Positions 24,861-34,681 of a DNA stretch of 64,000 bases are shown here, one piece after another. Below the pieces are notes generated by a model. It was not told the DNA's origin, searched no databases, and worked only from the letters and a program-made list of their open reading frames with translations. Position 1 is the first letter of the stretch; every line of letters starts with the position of its first letter. The position numbers and the translations under genes are program-made. The stretch comes from Mesorhizobium sp. 113-3-3. GTDB lineage: Bacteria > Pseudomonadota > Alphaproteobacteria > Rhizobiales > Rhizobiaceae. The DNA is taken from assembly GCF_016756495.1 (NCBI RefSeq), contig NZ_AP023243.1, positions 4,468,501 to 4,532,500 on the forward strand, read 5' to 3'.

Positions 24861-25882
24861 TGTTCCGCACCGGTCCGCGCAACCTGATCACCGACGTTGC
24901 CGGCCTGCGTGTCGGCAACGCTGCCGACGCCAGGCTGAAGTCCGGTGTGACGGCAGTGCTGTGCGACGAACCCGCGGTGGCCGGTGTCCAGATCCTGGGA
25001 GGCGCGCCGGGCACGCGCGAGACGGACCTGCTGGAACCGCACAATTCGATCGAGTCGATCCATGCCGTGGTGCTGTCGGGCGGTTCGGCTTTCGGCCTCG
25101 ACGCCGCGTCCGGCGTGCAGGCGGCGTTACGCGAGCGCGGCATCGGCTTCGAGGTGGGAGGCTTTCGCGTGCCGATCGTGCCGGCGGCGATCCTGTTCGA
25201 CCTGCGCAATGGCGGCGACAAGGACTGGGGCCGTTATCCACCCTACCGAGATCTCGGCTATGAGGCAGCGCAATCCGCCGCTGTCGATTTCCAGTTCGGC
25301 ACCGCCGGCGCTGGCGCCGGTGCGCTCACCGCGGGGCTGAAGGGCGGCCTGGGTTCGGCTTCGACGTTGCTGGATAGTGGCGTCACCATCGGCGCGCTGG
25401 CCGCTGTCAATCCGACCGGATCGGTGACCGTCAGCCGCAGCCGCCATTTCTGGGCGGCGCCCTTCGAAATCGGCGACGAATTCGGCGGACTGGGTTATCC
25501 CTCGCCCATGCCGGACGACGCCAAGCGCATCCTGCTGAAATACCGCGACCAGCATGCGGCCAAGCAAATGGAAACCGGCGGCAACACCACCATCGCCGTT
25601 ATTGCCACGGATGCGGTTCTCACCAAGGCAGCGGCGAAGCGCCTGGCAATGTCGGCACATGACGGTTTCGTGCGCGCCATCTGGCCGACGCACACTCCGG
25701 CCGACGGCGACCTGGTGTTCGCCCTGGCGACGGGAACGAGTGGCATCCAGCTCGAAGCCGATGCCGCAATCGATCTCTATGCCGCGGCCGGTGCCACCAT
25801 GGCGCGGGCCATCAGCCGCGGCGTGTTTGCCGCGACGCCAGCCGACAACGATCTGTTTCCCGTCTGGTCGTCGCGCCGCTAA
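24860..25882 (+). CDS. P1 family peptidase (DmpA/aminopeptidase-ester hydrolase type)
   Basis: A 340-residue N-terminal-nucleophile hydrolase of family P1 (S58), which cuts itself and uses the new N-terminal residue as nucleophile. The N-terminal half has LITDVAGLRVGNA and VVLSGGSAFGLDAASGVQAAL. The self-cleavage region is ETGGNTTIAVIATDA with N242-T243-T244, so the nucleophile is likely Thr rather than the Ser of DmpA. The late SAHDGFVRAIWPTHTPADGD segment is typical. Family members cleave beta-alanyl, D-alanyl or other N-terminal residues from peptides and amides. It is coupled to an orphan amino-acid receptor. Confidence 0.85.
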   Translation: MFRTGPRNLITDVAGLRVGNAADARLKSGVTAVLCDEPAVAGVQILGGAPGTRETDLLEPHNSIESIHAVVLSGGSAFGLDAASGVQAALRERGIGFEVGGFRVPIVPAAILFDLRNGGDKDWGRYPPYRDLGYEAAQSAAVDFQFGTAGAGAGALTAGLKGGLGSASTLLDSGVTIGALAAVNPTGSVTVSRSRHFWAAPFEIGDEFGGLGYPSPMPDDAKRILLKYRDQHAAKQMETGGNTTIAVIATDAVLTKAAAKRLAMSAHDGFVRAIWPTHTPADGDLVFALATGTSGIQLEADAAIDLYAAAGATMARAISRGVFAATPADNDLFPVWSSRR

Positions 25883-25985
25883 AGCGGATCACCGTTTCAC
25901 AGAAACGGCGAACCGCTCTAGCTCTTTGTTTTTGACGCAATTCCGGACGGAAAACCGCTTCACACTTTTCCTGGAATTGCTCCAG
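25883..25985. repeat. RIME-like rhizobial intergenic palindromic repeat
   Basis: Two hairpins in tandem: AGCGG...CCGTTTC-AC-AGAAACGG...CCGCT, then GCAATTCC...GGAATTGC starting near 25939. The text around it (AGCTCTTTGTTTTTGACGCAATTCC) is one I recognise as widespread in Mesorhizobium and related genomes. It fills the gap between the P1 peptidase and DUF2171 genes and may end both transcripts. Confidence 0.65.
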
Positions 25986-25994
25986 CTCGATCGA

Positions 25995-26249
25995 TCAGAC
26001 CGGATCGGATTTTTCTTCCTCGAACGTCACCGCGACATCGGAATTCGCCGACAGCCACACCTTCTTGCCATCGACTTCGGCAACCAGGGCCAGGGGAATG
26101 TAGTGGTGATGACCCTTGTGAGCGCCCTCGCCGCTGTCGGCCTTGGTAAGCTTGATGCGCTGCCCGTCGACCTTGTCGACAGTGCCGACATGCACGCCAT
26201 CGGCGCCGACGACTTCCATGTGCTCACGAATTTTACTGGTGTCGGTCAT
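25995..26249 (-). CDS. DUF2171 family protein
   Basis: An 84-residue protein that is a single PRC-barrel-like DUF2171 domain: KIREHMEVVGADGVHVGTVDKVDGQRIKLTKADSG followed by HHHYIPLALVAEVDGKKVWLS. The family is small, cytosolic and often stress-associated in rhizobia; the molecular role is not known. The ATG at 26249 is followed by the domain directly. It is monocistronic, with the repeat at its 3' side. Confidence 0.8.
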   Translation of the reverse strand: MTDTSKIREHMEVVGADGVHVGTVDKVDGQRIKLTKADSGEGAHKGHHHYIPLALVAEVDGKKVWLSANSDVAVTFEEEKSDPV

Positions 26250-26383
26250 GGTGGTTCTCCATTGGGACTGCCGACAATAACAAATGACGAGCCGATTGGA
26301 TGCATCGGCTTGTCAGCCGCACGACGCTTTGATTCGGCCATGCTAGGGATGGCATTGATGGCCGCTGTTGAGGGGAACAACCG

Positions 26384-27109
26384 ATGCGAATGCTTTTCCT
26401 GTTTGCCATTTCCCTGGCCGGACAGTTTGTGGCGTCGATCGCCGCCCAGGCCGGCGATGTCGCCGAGCTCGAAATCCTTGGCTTCACCAAGGACGGCGGG
26501 GTGTTCGCCTTCGAAGAGTATGGTGTCCAGGACGGATCGGGCTTTCCCTATGCCAACCGCTATTACATCGACACCAGCACCGACAGCTTTCTCAAGGGCA
26601 CACCGATCCGGGTCCGGCTCGACGACGAGAACGCCAAACTGGACGCGGCGCGCCTTCAGGCCCGGCAAAAGGGCGAGGCCATCGTCAGCCAGGCCGAGCT
26701 GAGCGCCAATCGCGGCATCACCGCCGGTTTCAACCCGGTGACGGAGCTTTCGGCCGATCCGCACCGGATGGCGGTTAATCCGCGGCCGATCTTCTCTCCG
26801 GTCGACCAACCGCTCGAGTTCCGGCTTGACGAGATCGGCATGAACAACACCGAAGGCTGCGACAGCCAGGGCGAGATCAATGGTTTCCGGCTGCTGCGCG
26901 TCGAGGCGCAGGATGGCGGCACCACCAAATTGCTGCACGAGGACAAGTCCATCCCCAAAAGCCGAGGCTGCCCGAACGGCTACCGCATCGGCGCGGTCCA
27001 GACATTCTCCATGGACAGCCTCAGTGCCTATGCGGTGCTGATCGCGGTGCGCCAATATGGCTTCGAGGGGCCGGACTTCCGCTGGATCGCCGTGACCGGC
27101 CGCCTGTGA
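26384..27109 (+). CDS. predicted secreted protein, DUF2259
   Basis: A 241-residue exported protein of the DUF2259 type. Residues 1-22 are a signal peptide (LFLFAISLAGQFVASIAAQAG). The domain starts VAELEILGFTKDGGVFAFEEYGVQDGSGFPYANRYYIDT. Two Cys (EGCDSQG and SRGCPNGY) may form a disulfide in the periplasm. It overlaps the following membrane-protein gene by 4 bp, if the latter starts at GTG 27106. Function unknown. Confidence 0.75.
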   Translation: MRMLFLFAISLAGQFVASIAAQAGDVAELEILGFTKDGGVFAFEEYGVQDGSGFPYANRYYIDTSTDSFLKGTPIRVRLDDENAKLDAARLQARQKGEAIVSQAELSANRGITAGFNPVTELSADPHRMAVNPRPIFSPVDQPLEFRLDEIGMNNTEGCDSQGEINGFRLLRVEAQDGGTTKLLHEDKSIPKSRGCPNGYRIGAVQTFSMDSLSAYAVLIAVRQYGFEGPDFRWIAVTGRL

Positions 27110-27624
27110 GCTCGCAGGCCGCCATACTCAGCCGCAACGTGAATCACGTCCGCGGCGCCTTGCCGGGATGGCGCGCGACGCTTTTCGGCTCGCTGGCATG
27201 GGCCGCAGCCATGGGCGCCAGCGCGCTTCTCAACCTGTTGCTGGACAATTGGGTGACGCCCGAGAAAATCCGCACGGTTTCGCTGCTGTTCGCGGGCGGC
27301 GGCGCCCTGGCCTTTCCGGTTGGCCTGTTCGCGGCGCGGCTGGTCTCTCTCGGAAGGGGCCGGGAGGTCGCCTTCGCGGCGGCAATGGTGTGCCTTGCCG
27401 CCGCGACGATCGGGCTGACCGCCGGGCTCTATGCCTTGCAATACCGGTCCTACTACGCCGAATGGCATGCACCCGTCTTCACCCTCACCTGGGGGTTTCA
27501 GCTCGCCTTCACGATGGCGGTGGCGTCCTACCAGTTCGTGGTGCTGGGCATCCGGCTCTATTTTCCGCTCGGTTTCGTCGTGTTGTTTGCCGCCAGCCTC
27601 TGGTTTGCACGGCAGCGGCGTTGA
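27106..27624 (+). CDS. hypothetical inner-membrane protein
   Basis: A 172-residue protein with about four hydrophobic segments (TLFGSLAWAAAMGASALLNLL, VSLLFAGGGALAFPVGLFAA, VAFAAAMVCLAAATIGLTAGL, and two near the C-terminus, LTWGFQLAFTMAVASYQFVV and LYFPLGFVVLFAASL). I do not recognise a family. The GTG at 27106 gives a GTGA overlap with the DUF2259 gene, so the two are likely cotranslated; an ATG further in would cut the first membrane helix. Confidence 0.6.
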   Translation: MSSQAAILSRNVNHVRGALPGWRATLFGSLAWAAAMGASALLNLLLDNWVTPEKIRTVSLLFAGGGALAFPVGLFAARLVSLGRGREVAFAAAMVCLAAATIGLTAGLYALQYRSYYAEWHAPVFTLTWGFQLAFTMAVASYQFVVLGIRLYFPLGFVVLFAASLWFARQRR

Positions 27625-27685
27625 GCATTTTGTCCGCCTCTGTTAGGACGCGGCCAACGCAACGTGATGCTGGAAATCGATCCGT

Positions 27686-28987
<1,302 letters not shown>

Positions 28988-29005
28988 GCCTGAGGCGAGC
29001 TTTCC

Positions 29006-29031
29006 TTCTCCCCGTCTCTATACGGGGAGAA
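29006..29031. repeat. short palindromic repeat (TTCTCCCCGT hairpin), possible purB terminator
   Basis: A 10-bp perfect stem (TTCTCCCCGT / ACGGGGAGAA) with a 6-nt loop lies 18 bp after the purB stop. The same core occurs at 53935-53956, 54026-54047 and 61274-61292, so it is a dispersed element. Confidence 0.6.
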
Positions 29032-29053
29032 AGACGCTCGCGTCAAAAGCCGC

Positions 29054-29953
29054 TCAAGCCTTTCCAGGAACAGTCCTGATCACCGTTCCCCAGGGATCCT
29101 CGCGGCTGCTCTCGCTGGTCACATTGTCCGAGCGCATCTCGACCCAGGCGAGACCCGAGCGGGCGGGGTCGCGGCGGCCGGCGCCGGCGCTCTGCCAGGC
29201 ATTGGCGCCGATGTGGTGGTGGTAGTGGCCTGACGACAGGAATACCGCTTGGCCGCCATACTTGGCCACCGTATCGAAGCCGAATTCCTGATTCCACCAG
29301 GCTTCCGCCTCTTCCGGCCTGCCGACACGCAGATGGACATGGCCGACAATGCTGTTTTCCGGTGCGCCTTGCCAGCCGGCGTCGCCGGCCGGCACTTCGC
29401 CGACGACGGCAGGAATGTTCAGCCGCTCGGTCGCCATGGCGATCTTGTCGCCATTCCACTTCCAGTCCTGCGGCCGGCGGTCGGCATAGATCTCGATGCC
29501 GTTGCCTTCGGGGTCGGTCAGGTACAGCGCTTCGCTGACCAGATGGTCGGACGCGCCCTCGATGGCGATCTTGTCTGATATGGCGTGGTTGATCCAGCGG
29601 CCGAGGTCGGCGCGGCTGGGCAGCAGGAAAGCCGTGTGGAACAGGCCGGCGCTGCGCGGATCGTCCGGTTTGGCGGAAGCATCCGGCTCAAGCACCAGCA
29701 ACGGACGGCTGCCGGCGCCGAGCGTGATGGCACCGTCGGTACGGCTCAACTCCTGCAGGCCGACAACCCTGCGGTAATAGGCAGCGAGGCTTTCGGCGTC
29801 GCGCGCCTTCAGCCCGACGCGGGCAACGCTCACCGGCGTGGTGGCGGCAAATGGCAATTCGCTCATCATAGTCTCCATTGCGGCAACGCTTGATGACGCT
29901 CCCAAAGCCAGGAGCCCGGCGCCGCCGATCATTGTACGTCGTGTCAGCGCCAA
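29054..29953 (-). CDS. VOC family dioxygenase-like protein with a Tat-like N-terminus
   Basis: A 299-residue vicinal-oxygen-chelate protein with two VOC repeats: VARVGLKARDAESLAAYYRRVVGL and VGHVHLRVGRPEEAEAWWNQEFGF. Likely metal ligands are His in GLFHTAFL, His in VGHVHL and a Glu late in the chain, similar to catechol 2,3-dioxygenase-type proteins. The N-terminus (LTRRTMIGGAGLLALGASSSVA) carries a twin-arginine plus hydrophobic run, unusual for this family. A cytosolic start at METMMSELPF (about residue 26) is the alternative. Which start is used decides whether it is exported. Its substrate is unknown. Confidence 0.7.
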   Translation of the reverse strand: MALTRRTMIGGAGLLALGASSSVAAMETMMSELPFAATTPVSVARVGLKARDAESLAAYYRRVVGLQELSRTDGAITLGAGSRPLLVLEPDASAKPDDPRSAGLFHTAFLLPSRADLGRWINHAISDKIAIEGASDHLVSEALYLTDPEGNGIEIYADRRPQDWKWNGDKIAMATERLNIPAVVGEVPAGDAGWQGAPENSIVGHVHLRVGRPEEAEAWWNQEFGFDTVAKYGGQAVFLSSGHYHHHIGANAWQSAGAGRRDPARSGLAWVEMRSDNVTSESSREDPWGTVIRTVPGKA

Positions 29954-30112
29954 AATCCCGGTCCTTCACGGCTGTTTCTCTCCCCACGACAGATCGTCGA
30001 TCGCGATCGTTCACACAAGATGGCGAAAAGCGAACATGGTGTTCACTATTACAGGCCGGGTGCATGCCCATCGACGGTTGCATGAGGCAATCGCGCTCGC
30101 TATCTCAGCGCC

Positions 30113-30661
30113 ATGAAAGTCAAAGATGCAGATATCCTGATCGTCCCGGGTTACACCAATTCGGGGCCTGAACATTGGCAGACCCGCTGGCAGTCGAAAC
30201 TGTCGACGGCGCGTCGTGTCGAGCAGGCCGAATGGTCGAAGCCGGTTCGCGAGGACTGGACGGCGAGCGTCGCCAAAGCGGTCAACGAGGCCGAGAGGCC
30301 GGTGGTCATCGTCGCGCATTCGCTGGGTGTGGCCGCGGCGGTGCAAGCCATTCCGCAGTTCGTCAAGCCGGTCGCCGGCGCCTTCTTCGTGGCGCCGCCC
30401 GACGTCGCCAACCCCGGGATCAAGCCGAAGCACCTGATGACCTTCGGCCCCTACCCGCGTGAGCCGCTGCCTTTTCCGTCGATCGTGATCGCCAGCCGCA
30501 ACGACCCGTTCTGCGCCTTCGATGTCGCCGAGGACATTGCCGGCGCCTGGGGTTCGCTGTTCATCGATGCCGGCGAGACCGGCCATCTCAACCAGGATTC
30601 GGGCTTCGGCCCCTGGCCCGAAGGCTCCATGACCTTCGCCAAGTTCCTGACGGATCTGTAA
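30113..30661 (+). CDS. RBBP9/YdeN family serine hydrolase
   Basis: A 182-residue small alpha/beta-hydrolase. It has ILIVPGYTNSGPEHWQTRWQ at the N-terminus, the nucleophile motif VAHSLGVAAAV (Ser in HSLG), an Asp in ASRNDPFCAFDVAE and the His in ETGHLNQDSGFGPWP, all in the places typical for this family. Family members are cytosolic, and most lack a known substrate. It is a single gene between the VOC gene and the acyltransferase. Confidence 0.82.
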   Translation: MKVKDADILIVPGYTNSGPEHWQTRWQSKLSTARRVEQAEWSKPVREDWTASVAKAVNEAERPVVIVAHSLGVAAAVQAIPQFVKPVAGAFFVAPPDVANPGIKPKHLMTFGPYPREPLPFPSIVIASRNDPFCAFDVAEDIAGAWGSLFIDAGETGHLNQDSGFGPWPEGSMTFAKFLTDL

Positions 30662-30831
30662 TACAGGCCCAAGTCGGCACAGAGTGCCCCGAAGAAACCG
30701 TCGGGCTCCCATAAACAATAATTTAATGTGGCTGGCGATAACTTCATTGTGCGCGGCGAATTCTGTTCGCCGCGCAATTATATGCGAGATTGCTAAATAA
30801 CAATTCTTTACGCTCAAATGAAGGTAAGTGC

Positions 30832-32010
30832 TTGCGCAAGGACGCTTCGCTCGAATTCTTGAGGGGTGCCGCGGCGCTTGTCGTTCTGAATGGTCATATT
30901 TTGCGTGCTTTTGCGCCGTCGGCGGCGGGCGGCGACGCAGACAACGCCGCGCAATCGCTCAGGACAAGTCTGGCCTTCATTGCCTTCAATGGCGGCTCCG
31001 CCGTCTATGTGTTCTTTGTCCTCTCTTCCTATGTGCTCGTGAAGCGTTATTTCCAGTCCCGCGAGGCGCAAGATCTGCGGCTGGGTGCGATAAAGCGTTT
31101 GCCTCGTCTGGCCGGACCAGTGCTTGTCGCGGTTCTGTCCTCCTGCCTCATCTTCAAGCTCGATCTGTATTTCTTCCAGGATGCGGCCGATGTCACCCAA
31201 TCCGAATGGCTGAGCAGATTCGGCAATGCTTCAAAGGTGCTGTCGCCTGAGACAGCGAGTTTTTCCGACGCGTTCCTGCAAGGAGCCTGGCGCACGTTCA
31301 TCTACGGCGACAAATATTATGACAGCAGCCTGTGGACCATGACGGTCGAGTTCTGGGGGAGCATGCTGACCTTCGCCCTCGCCCCGATCGTCTTTTTCCT
31401 CCTGGACCGCTGGACGTTGCTCTTCTGGGTCTGCATAGCAGCAGCCGTGTTCCTGGCGCTGCAAGTCAGTTTCCTGCTTTGTGCCTTTCCGGCCAGCCTC
31501 CTGCTCTATCCGCTTCTCGCCATGGGTTTTCGCCCGAATCGGTGGGTGAGAGGCGCCATGGTGATGGTTTCCCTGGCGCTGCTGGGTTATGCGGGGGATG
31601 GTGTCGGCATATATTGGCCCTTTGCCGTGCTTGAGACCGCGGTCTCCGATGATGAAGGCCTGCGGCAAGCCTGCGTGGCCATCCCGGCAAGCATCATGTT
31701 GGTCTACGCGGTTCTGAGTATGGATGAGCCGCCATCATGGCTCTCGGGCAGGCCGGCACGTTTCCTGGGCGACCTGTCTTTCCCCCTCTACCTCGTGCAC
31801 GTGCCCGTTATCTGCTCACTGGGATCATGGGCGCTGTTGGCCAGCGGCTCCACCGCACTCGGCGCCGCCGCCGCCATACTGGGTTCGATCCTCGTGGCGT
31901 TGCCGCTCATGGTCTTCAACAACTGGTGGGTCCAGGTGCTCGGCGCCCTGTTCAACAGGTTCAGGCGCGGCGGACCTATGGCCGCGACGCCTGCCGCAGC
32001 GAACGCCTAA
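30832..32010 (+). CDS. acyltransferase family membrane protein (OafA/Acyl_transf_3)
   Basis: A 392-residue integral membrane acyltransferase with about ten membrane segments. The N-terminus RKDASLEFLRGAAALVVLNGHILRAF holds the conserved Arg and His of the OafA-type active site, and FYLWYVHxP-like LSFPLYLVHVPVI is near the C-terminus. Such enzymes acetylate or succinylate surface polysaccharides or glycans. No start ATG is close to the conserved N-terminus; TTG at 30832, 8 nt after GAAGG, is chosen. The 170 bp in front are unusually AT-rich for this window, which may mark recent acquisition. Confidence 0.75.
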   Translation: MRKDASLEFLRGAAALVVLNGHILRAFAPSAAGGDADNAAQSLRTSLAFIAFNGGSAVYVFFVLSSYVLVKRYFQSREAQDLRLGAIKRLPRLAGPVLVAVLSSCLIFKLDLYFFQDAADVTQSEWLSRFGNASKVLSPETASFSDAFLQGAWRTFIYGDKYYDSSLWTMTVEFWGSMLTFALAPIVFFLLDRWTLLFWVCIAAAVFLALQVSFLLCAFPASLLLYPLLAMGFRPNRWVRGAMVMVSLALLGYAGDGVGIYWPFAVLETAVSDDEGLRQACVAIPASIMLVYAVLSMDEPPSWLSGRPARFLGDLSFPLYLVHVPVICSLGSWALLASGSTALGAAAAILGSILVALPLMVFNNWWVQVLGALFNRFRRGGPMAATPAAANA

Positions 32011-32048
32011 CCGCCCGACGCCGTGACGGCAGTTCTCCCGGCTCGGAT

Positions 32049-32822
32049 TCAGGCTTCGATCGAGTCCCGTATGCCCTTGAGCAGGGTCTTTGCTCCCAAC
32101 GAAATCAACGCATGCTCGGACCCGGTGGCAAGCAGGCGATAGCCCATCGAGACGACACGACCGGCAATCGCCGGCTCGACGACATAGATCGCGGCATGTT
32201 TTCCGGCCTTGCGCGTGCGCTCGGCCACCGATGCCACCGTCTCCATCATGCTCTCCAGCGTCGAACTGACCGTGGCGCCGTTGGTCCAGGCGATCGAGAA
32301 ATCCGACGGCCCGAGGAAGATGCCGTCAATGCCCGGCGTGTCGAGAATGCCGTCGAGCGCGTCGAGCGCAGCGCGCGTCTCGACCATGGCAAAGGCCATG
32401 GTGCGCTGGTTGGTGTCGCGCAGCCATTCGGCATGGTCGCCCTTGCCGTGGCGCGGAAAGGCGTAGGTGGGCCCCCACGAGCGCTCGCCAAGCGGTGGAT
32501 ATTTCATCGCCGCGGCGAACAGCCTTGCATCGGCCACCGAATTCACCATCGGCGCGATCACCGCCTCGGCGCCGAAATCGAGCGCCCGGCTTGCCATGTC
32601 GAAACGGCCGACCGGGATGCGCACCAGCGCCGGCTTGTTGGCGGCAAGCACGGGCATGAGACCGCGCAGCACGCTGTCCTCGTGATGACCGCCATGCTGC
32701 ATGTCGAGCGTGACGGCATCGAAGCCCTGTTTGGCGAGGATCTCGACGGTCAGGGCATCCGGCACTCCGGACCAGGCGGTGACCAGCGTTTCATCGGCGG
32801 CTAGGCGGGACTTCAGCGACAT
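32049..32822 (-). CDS. HpcH/HpaI family aldolase
   Basis: A 257-residue class II (metal-dependent) pyruvate-type aldolase. The N-terminus has TLVTAWSGVPDALTVEILAKQGFDAVTLDMQHGGHH with the catalytic His, RIPVG provides the substrate Arg, and the metal ligands Glu and Asp are in FAMVETRAALDA and IFLGPSDFSIA. Family members cleave 4-hydroxy-2-oxoacids (for example 4-hydroxy-2-oxoheptanedioate) to pyruvate and an aldehyde. It stands alone; neighbours do not indicate a pathway. Confidence 0.85.
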   Translation of the reverse strand: MSLKSRLAADETLVTAWSGVPDALTVEILAKQGFDAVTLDMQHGGHHEDSVLRGLMPVLAANKPALVRIPVGRFDMASRALDFGAEAVIAPMVNSVADARLFAAAMKYPPLGERSWGPTYAFPRHGKGDHAEWLRDTNQRTMAFAMVETRAALDALDGILDTPGIDGIFLGPSDFSIAWTNGATVSSTLESMMETVASVAERTRKAGKHAAIYVVEPAIAGRVVSMGYRLLATGSEHALISLGAKTLLKGIRDSIEA

Positions 32823-32877
32823 CTAATCTCTTCCTCGTTAATTTCGGCAGTTTCAGCCGGAAACCACGGCAAAGGCA

Positions 32878-32906
32878 AAGAAAAACCGCCCGGCTTGGCC
32901 GGGCGG
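32878..32906 (-). terminator. Rho-independent terminator of the ATPase zeta-subunit gene
   Basis: A 9-bp GC stem (CCGCCCGGC / GCCGGGCGG) with a 3-nt loop, followed on the minus strand by TTTTTCTT. It lies about 80 bp after the stop of the gene at 32987-33307. Confidence 0.8.
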
Positions 32907-32986
32907 TCGATTGGTCCAGTCATCCTTTTCGCCGCAGGTCCTGTCGCAAACGGTGGGGCACTTTGCGGAACCTGCGTCGGCTGGGA

Positions 32987-33307
32987 TCAGGTGTTTTTGA
33001 TCTGCTCGATCGCCTGCGCCATCAGTTCGTCCATGGTGCGGCGGATCTGATGGTCCGACTGCTCGACGCCGGCGGCATCGAAATCCTTGCGGATCTTGCG
33101 GAACACGTCGTGATCGCCGGCTTCCTCTATGTCGGAAACAACGACTTCCTTGGCATAGGCATCGGCGTCGGCGCCCGATTTTCCGAGCTTTTCGGCGGCC
33201 CACAGGCCGAGCGCCTTGTTGCGGCGCGCCGCCGCCTTGAACCGAAGCTCTTCGTCGAATGCAAATTTGCGCTCGAAGCCTTCTTCGCGATCTTTCATGC
33301 TGCTCAT
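32987..33307 (-). CDS. DUF1476 protein, F1-ATPase inhibitor zeta subunit
   Basis: A 106-residue DUF1476 protein, the zeta inhibitor of the alphaproteobacterial F1FO-ATPase. The inhibitory N-terminal stretch is MSSMKDREEGFERKFAFDEE, and the helical body is LRFKAAARRNKALGLWAAEKLG and DDxDIxxxI-like DSDHQIRRTMDELMAQAIEQI. It blocks ATP hydrolysis by entering the catalytic interface. The ATG at 33307 is chosen over a second at 33298; reading further upstream (to 33373) would add 22 residues not seen in the family. It is monocistronic and ends at the terminator at 32878. Confidence 0.85.
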   Translation of the reverse strand: MSSMKDREEGFERKFAFDEELRFKAAARRNKALGLWAAEKLGKSGADADAYAKEVVVSDIEEAGDHDVFRKIRKDFDAAGVEQSDHQIRRTMDELMAQAIEQIKNT

Positions 33308-33494
33308 GGCGTCCCTCCGGGTCAAATCCGATTCGTTGGCAAGAGATATGTGTGTTGCCAAAGCACAAACCAAAAGGTCGCGAGCCGGTCAATACGCTTC
33401 GTCATATGCTGCGCTGCGGCATTTCAGTCCCGAAAGCGGTTGATTGGACGGATTTGCCGATTGAGCAAACGGTGTGATTGGGATAGACCCGGCA

Positions 33495-33522
33495 TTGAAC
33501 CCCGCCGTCGCCGCACTAATAT
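33495..33522 (+). promoter_or_regulatory. putative purC promoter
   Basis: TTGAAC (33495-33500) and TAATAT (33517-33522) with a 16-bp spacer lie about 60 bp before the purC start. This is the best -35/-10 pair seen in the gap. Assigned by eye. Confidence 0.4.
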
Positions 33523-33582
33523 AGGCGGACGGACAGGAACTGGTCGCTTGCCGCCTGCCCGCAAATCCAGAGAAAAAATCAG

Positions 33583-34377
33583 ATGAAAAATCGCCGCCGC
33601 ATTTATGAAGGCAAGGCCAAGATCCTCTATGAGGGACCCGAACCAGGTACGCTGATCCAGTTCTTCAAGGACGATGCAACCGCGTTCAACAAGAAGAAAC
33701 ACGAGGTCATCGACGGCAAGGGCGTGCTCAACAACCGCATTTCCGAGTACATCTTCAACCATTTGAACCGCATGGGCATTCCGACCCACTTCATCCGCCG
33801 GCTCAACATGCGCGAGCAGCTGATCAAGGAAGTCGAGATCATTCCGCTCGAAGTGGTGGTGCGCAATGTCGCCGCCGGGTCGCTGTCCAAGCGCCTCGGC
33901 ATCGAGGAAGGCACCGTTCTGCCGCGCTCGATCATCGAATTCTATTACAAGGCCGATGCGCTCGACGACCCGATGGTCTCGGAAGAGCACATCACCGCCT
34001 TCGGCTGGGCTAGCCCGCAGGAGATCGACGACGTCATGGCGCTCGCCATCCGTGTCAACGATTTCCTCTCCGGCCTGTTCATGGGCGTCGGCATCCAGCT
34101 CGTCGACTTCAAGATCGAATGCGGCCGGCTGTTCGAGGGCGACATGATGCGCATAGTCGTCGCCGACGAGATTTCGCCGGACTCCTGCCGCCTGTGGGAC
34201 GTGGCAACGCAGGACAAGCTCGACAAGGACCGTTTCCGCCGCGACATGGGCGGCCTCGTCGAAGCCTACCAGGAAGTCGCCCGCCGCCTCGGCATCATGA
34301 ACGAGAACGAGCCGCCGCGCCCGACCGGTCCTGTGCTTGTCGCCTCGACCGATGTCGTCAAAGGCAAGCCGCACTGA
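33583..34377 (+). CDS. purC: phosphoribosylaminoimidazole-succinocarboxamide synthase
   Basis: A 264-residue SAICAR synthase, which joins CAIR and aspartate using ATP in purine synthesis. It begins [21 protein letters not shown] and has the signatures [20 protein letters not shown] and [16 protein letters not shown]. The product is the PurB substrate. It is the first gene of a purC-purS-x-purQ operon, 34 bp ahead of purS. The start is preceded by CCAGAGAAAAAATCAG, a weak ribosome site. Confidence 0.95.
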   Translation: MKNRRRIYEGKAKILYEGPEPGTLIQFFKDDATAFNKKKHEVIDGKGVLNNRISEYIFNHLNRMGIPTHFIRRLNMREQLIKEVEIIPLEVVVRNVAAGSLSKRLGIEEGTVLPRSIIEFYYKADALDDPMVSEEHITAFGWASPQEIDDVMALAIRVNDFLSGLFMGVGIQLVDFKIECGRLFEGDMMRIVVADEISPDSCRLWDVATQDKLDKDRFRRDMGGLVEAYQEVARRLGIMNENEPPRPTGPVLVASTDVVKGKPH

Positions 34378-34411
34378 GTGCGGCTTGCGATCCGATACCT
34401 AGAACAGGAGC

Positions 34412-34663
34412 ATGTCCAGCGTGATCAAGGCCCGCATTACCGTCACCCTCAAGAACGGCGTCCTCGACCCGCAAGGCAAGGCGATCGAACACGCACTGTC
34501 CGGTCTGGGCTTCGGCGGCGTCGGCGCGGTGCGGCAGGGCAAGGTGTTTGACGTCGAACTGGCGGAAAGCGACAAGGCCAAGGCCGAGGCCGATCTCAAA
34601 GCCATGTGTGACAAGCTGCTGGCGAATACGGTGATTGAGAACTATAGTGTGACACTTACCTGA
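34412..34663 (+). CDS. purS: phosphoribosylformylglycinamidine synthase subunit PurS
   Basis: An 83-residue PurS, the small subunit that joins PurQ and the short PurL into the FGAM synthase complex. It shows KARITVTLKNGVLDPQGKAIEHALSGLGFGGVGAVRQGKVFDVEL, the complete family pattern. Its presence matches the 743-residue PurL at 39589, since bacteria with the long 1,300-residue PurL have no PurS. It is followed 18 bp later by a small coiled-coil gene. Confidence 0.93.
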   Translation: MSSVIKARITVTLKNGVLDPQGKAIEHALSGLGFGGVGAVRQGKVFDVELAESDKAKAEADLKAMCDKLLANTVIENYSVTLT

Positions 34664-34681
34664 GGTTGTGTCGGAGGCACT

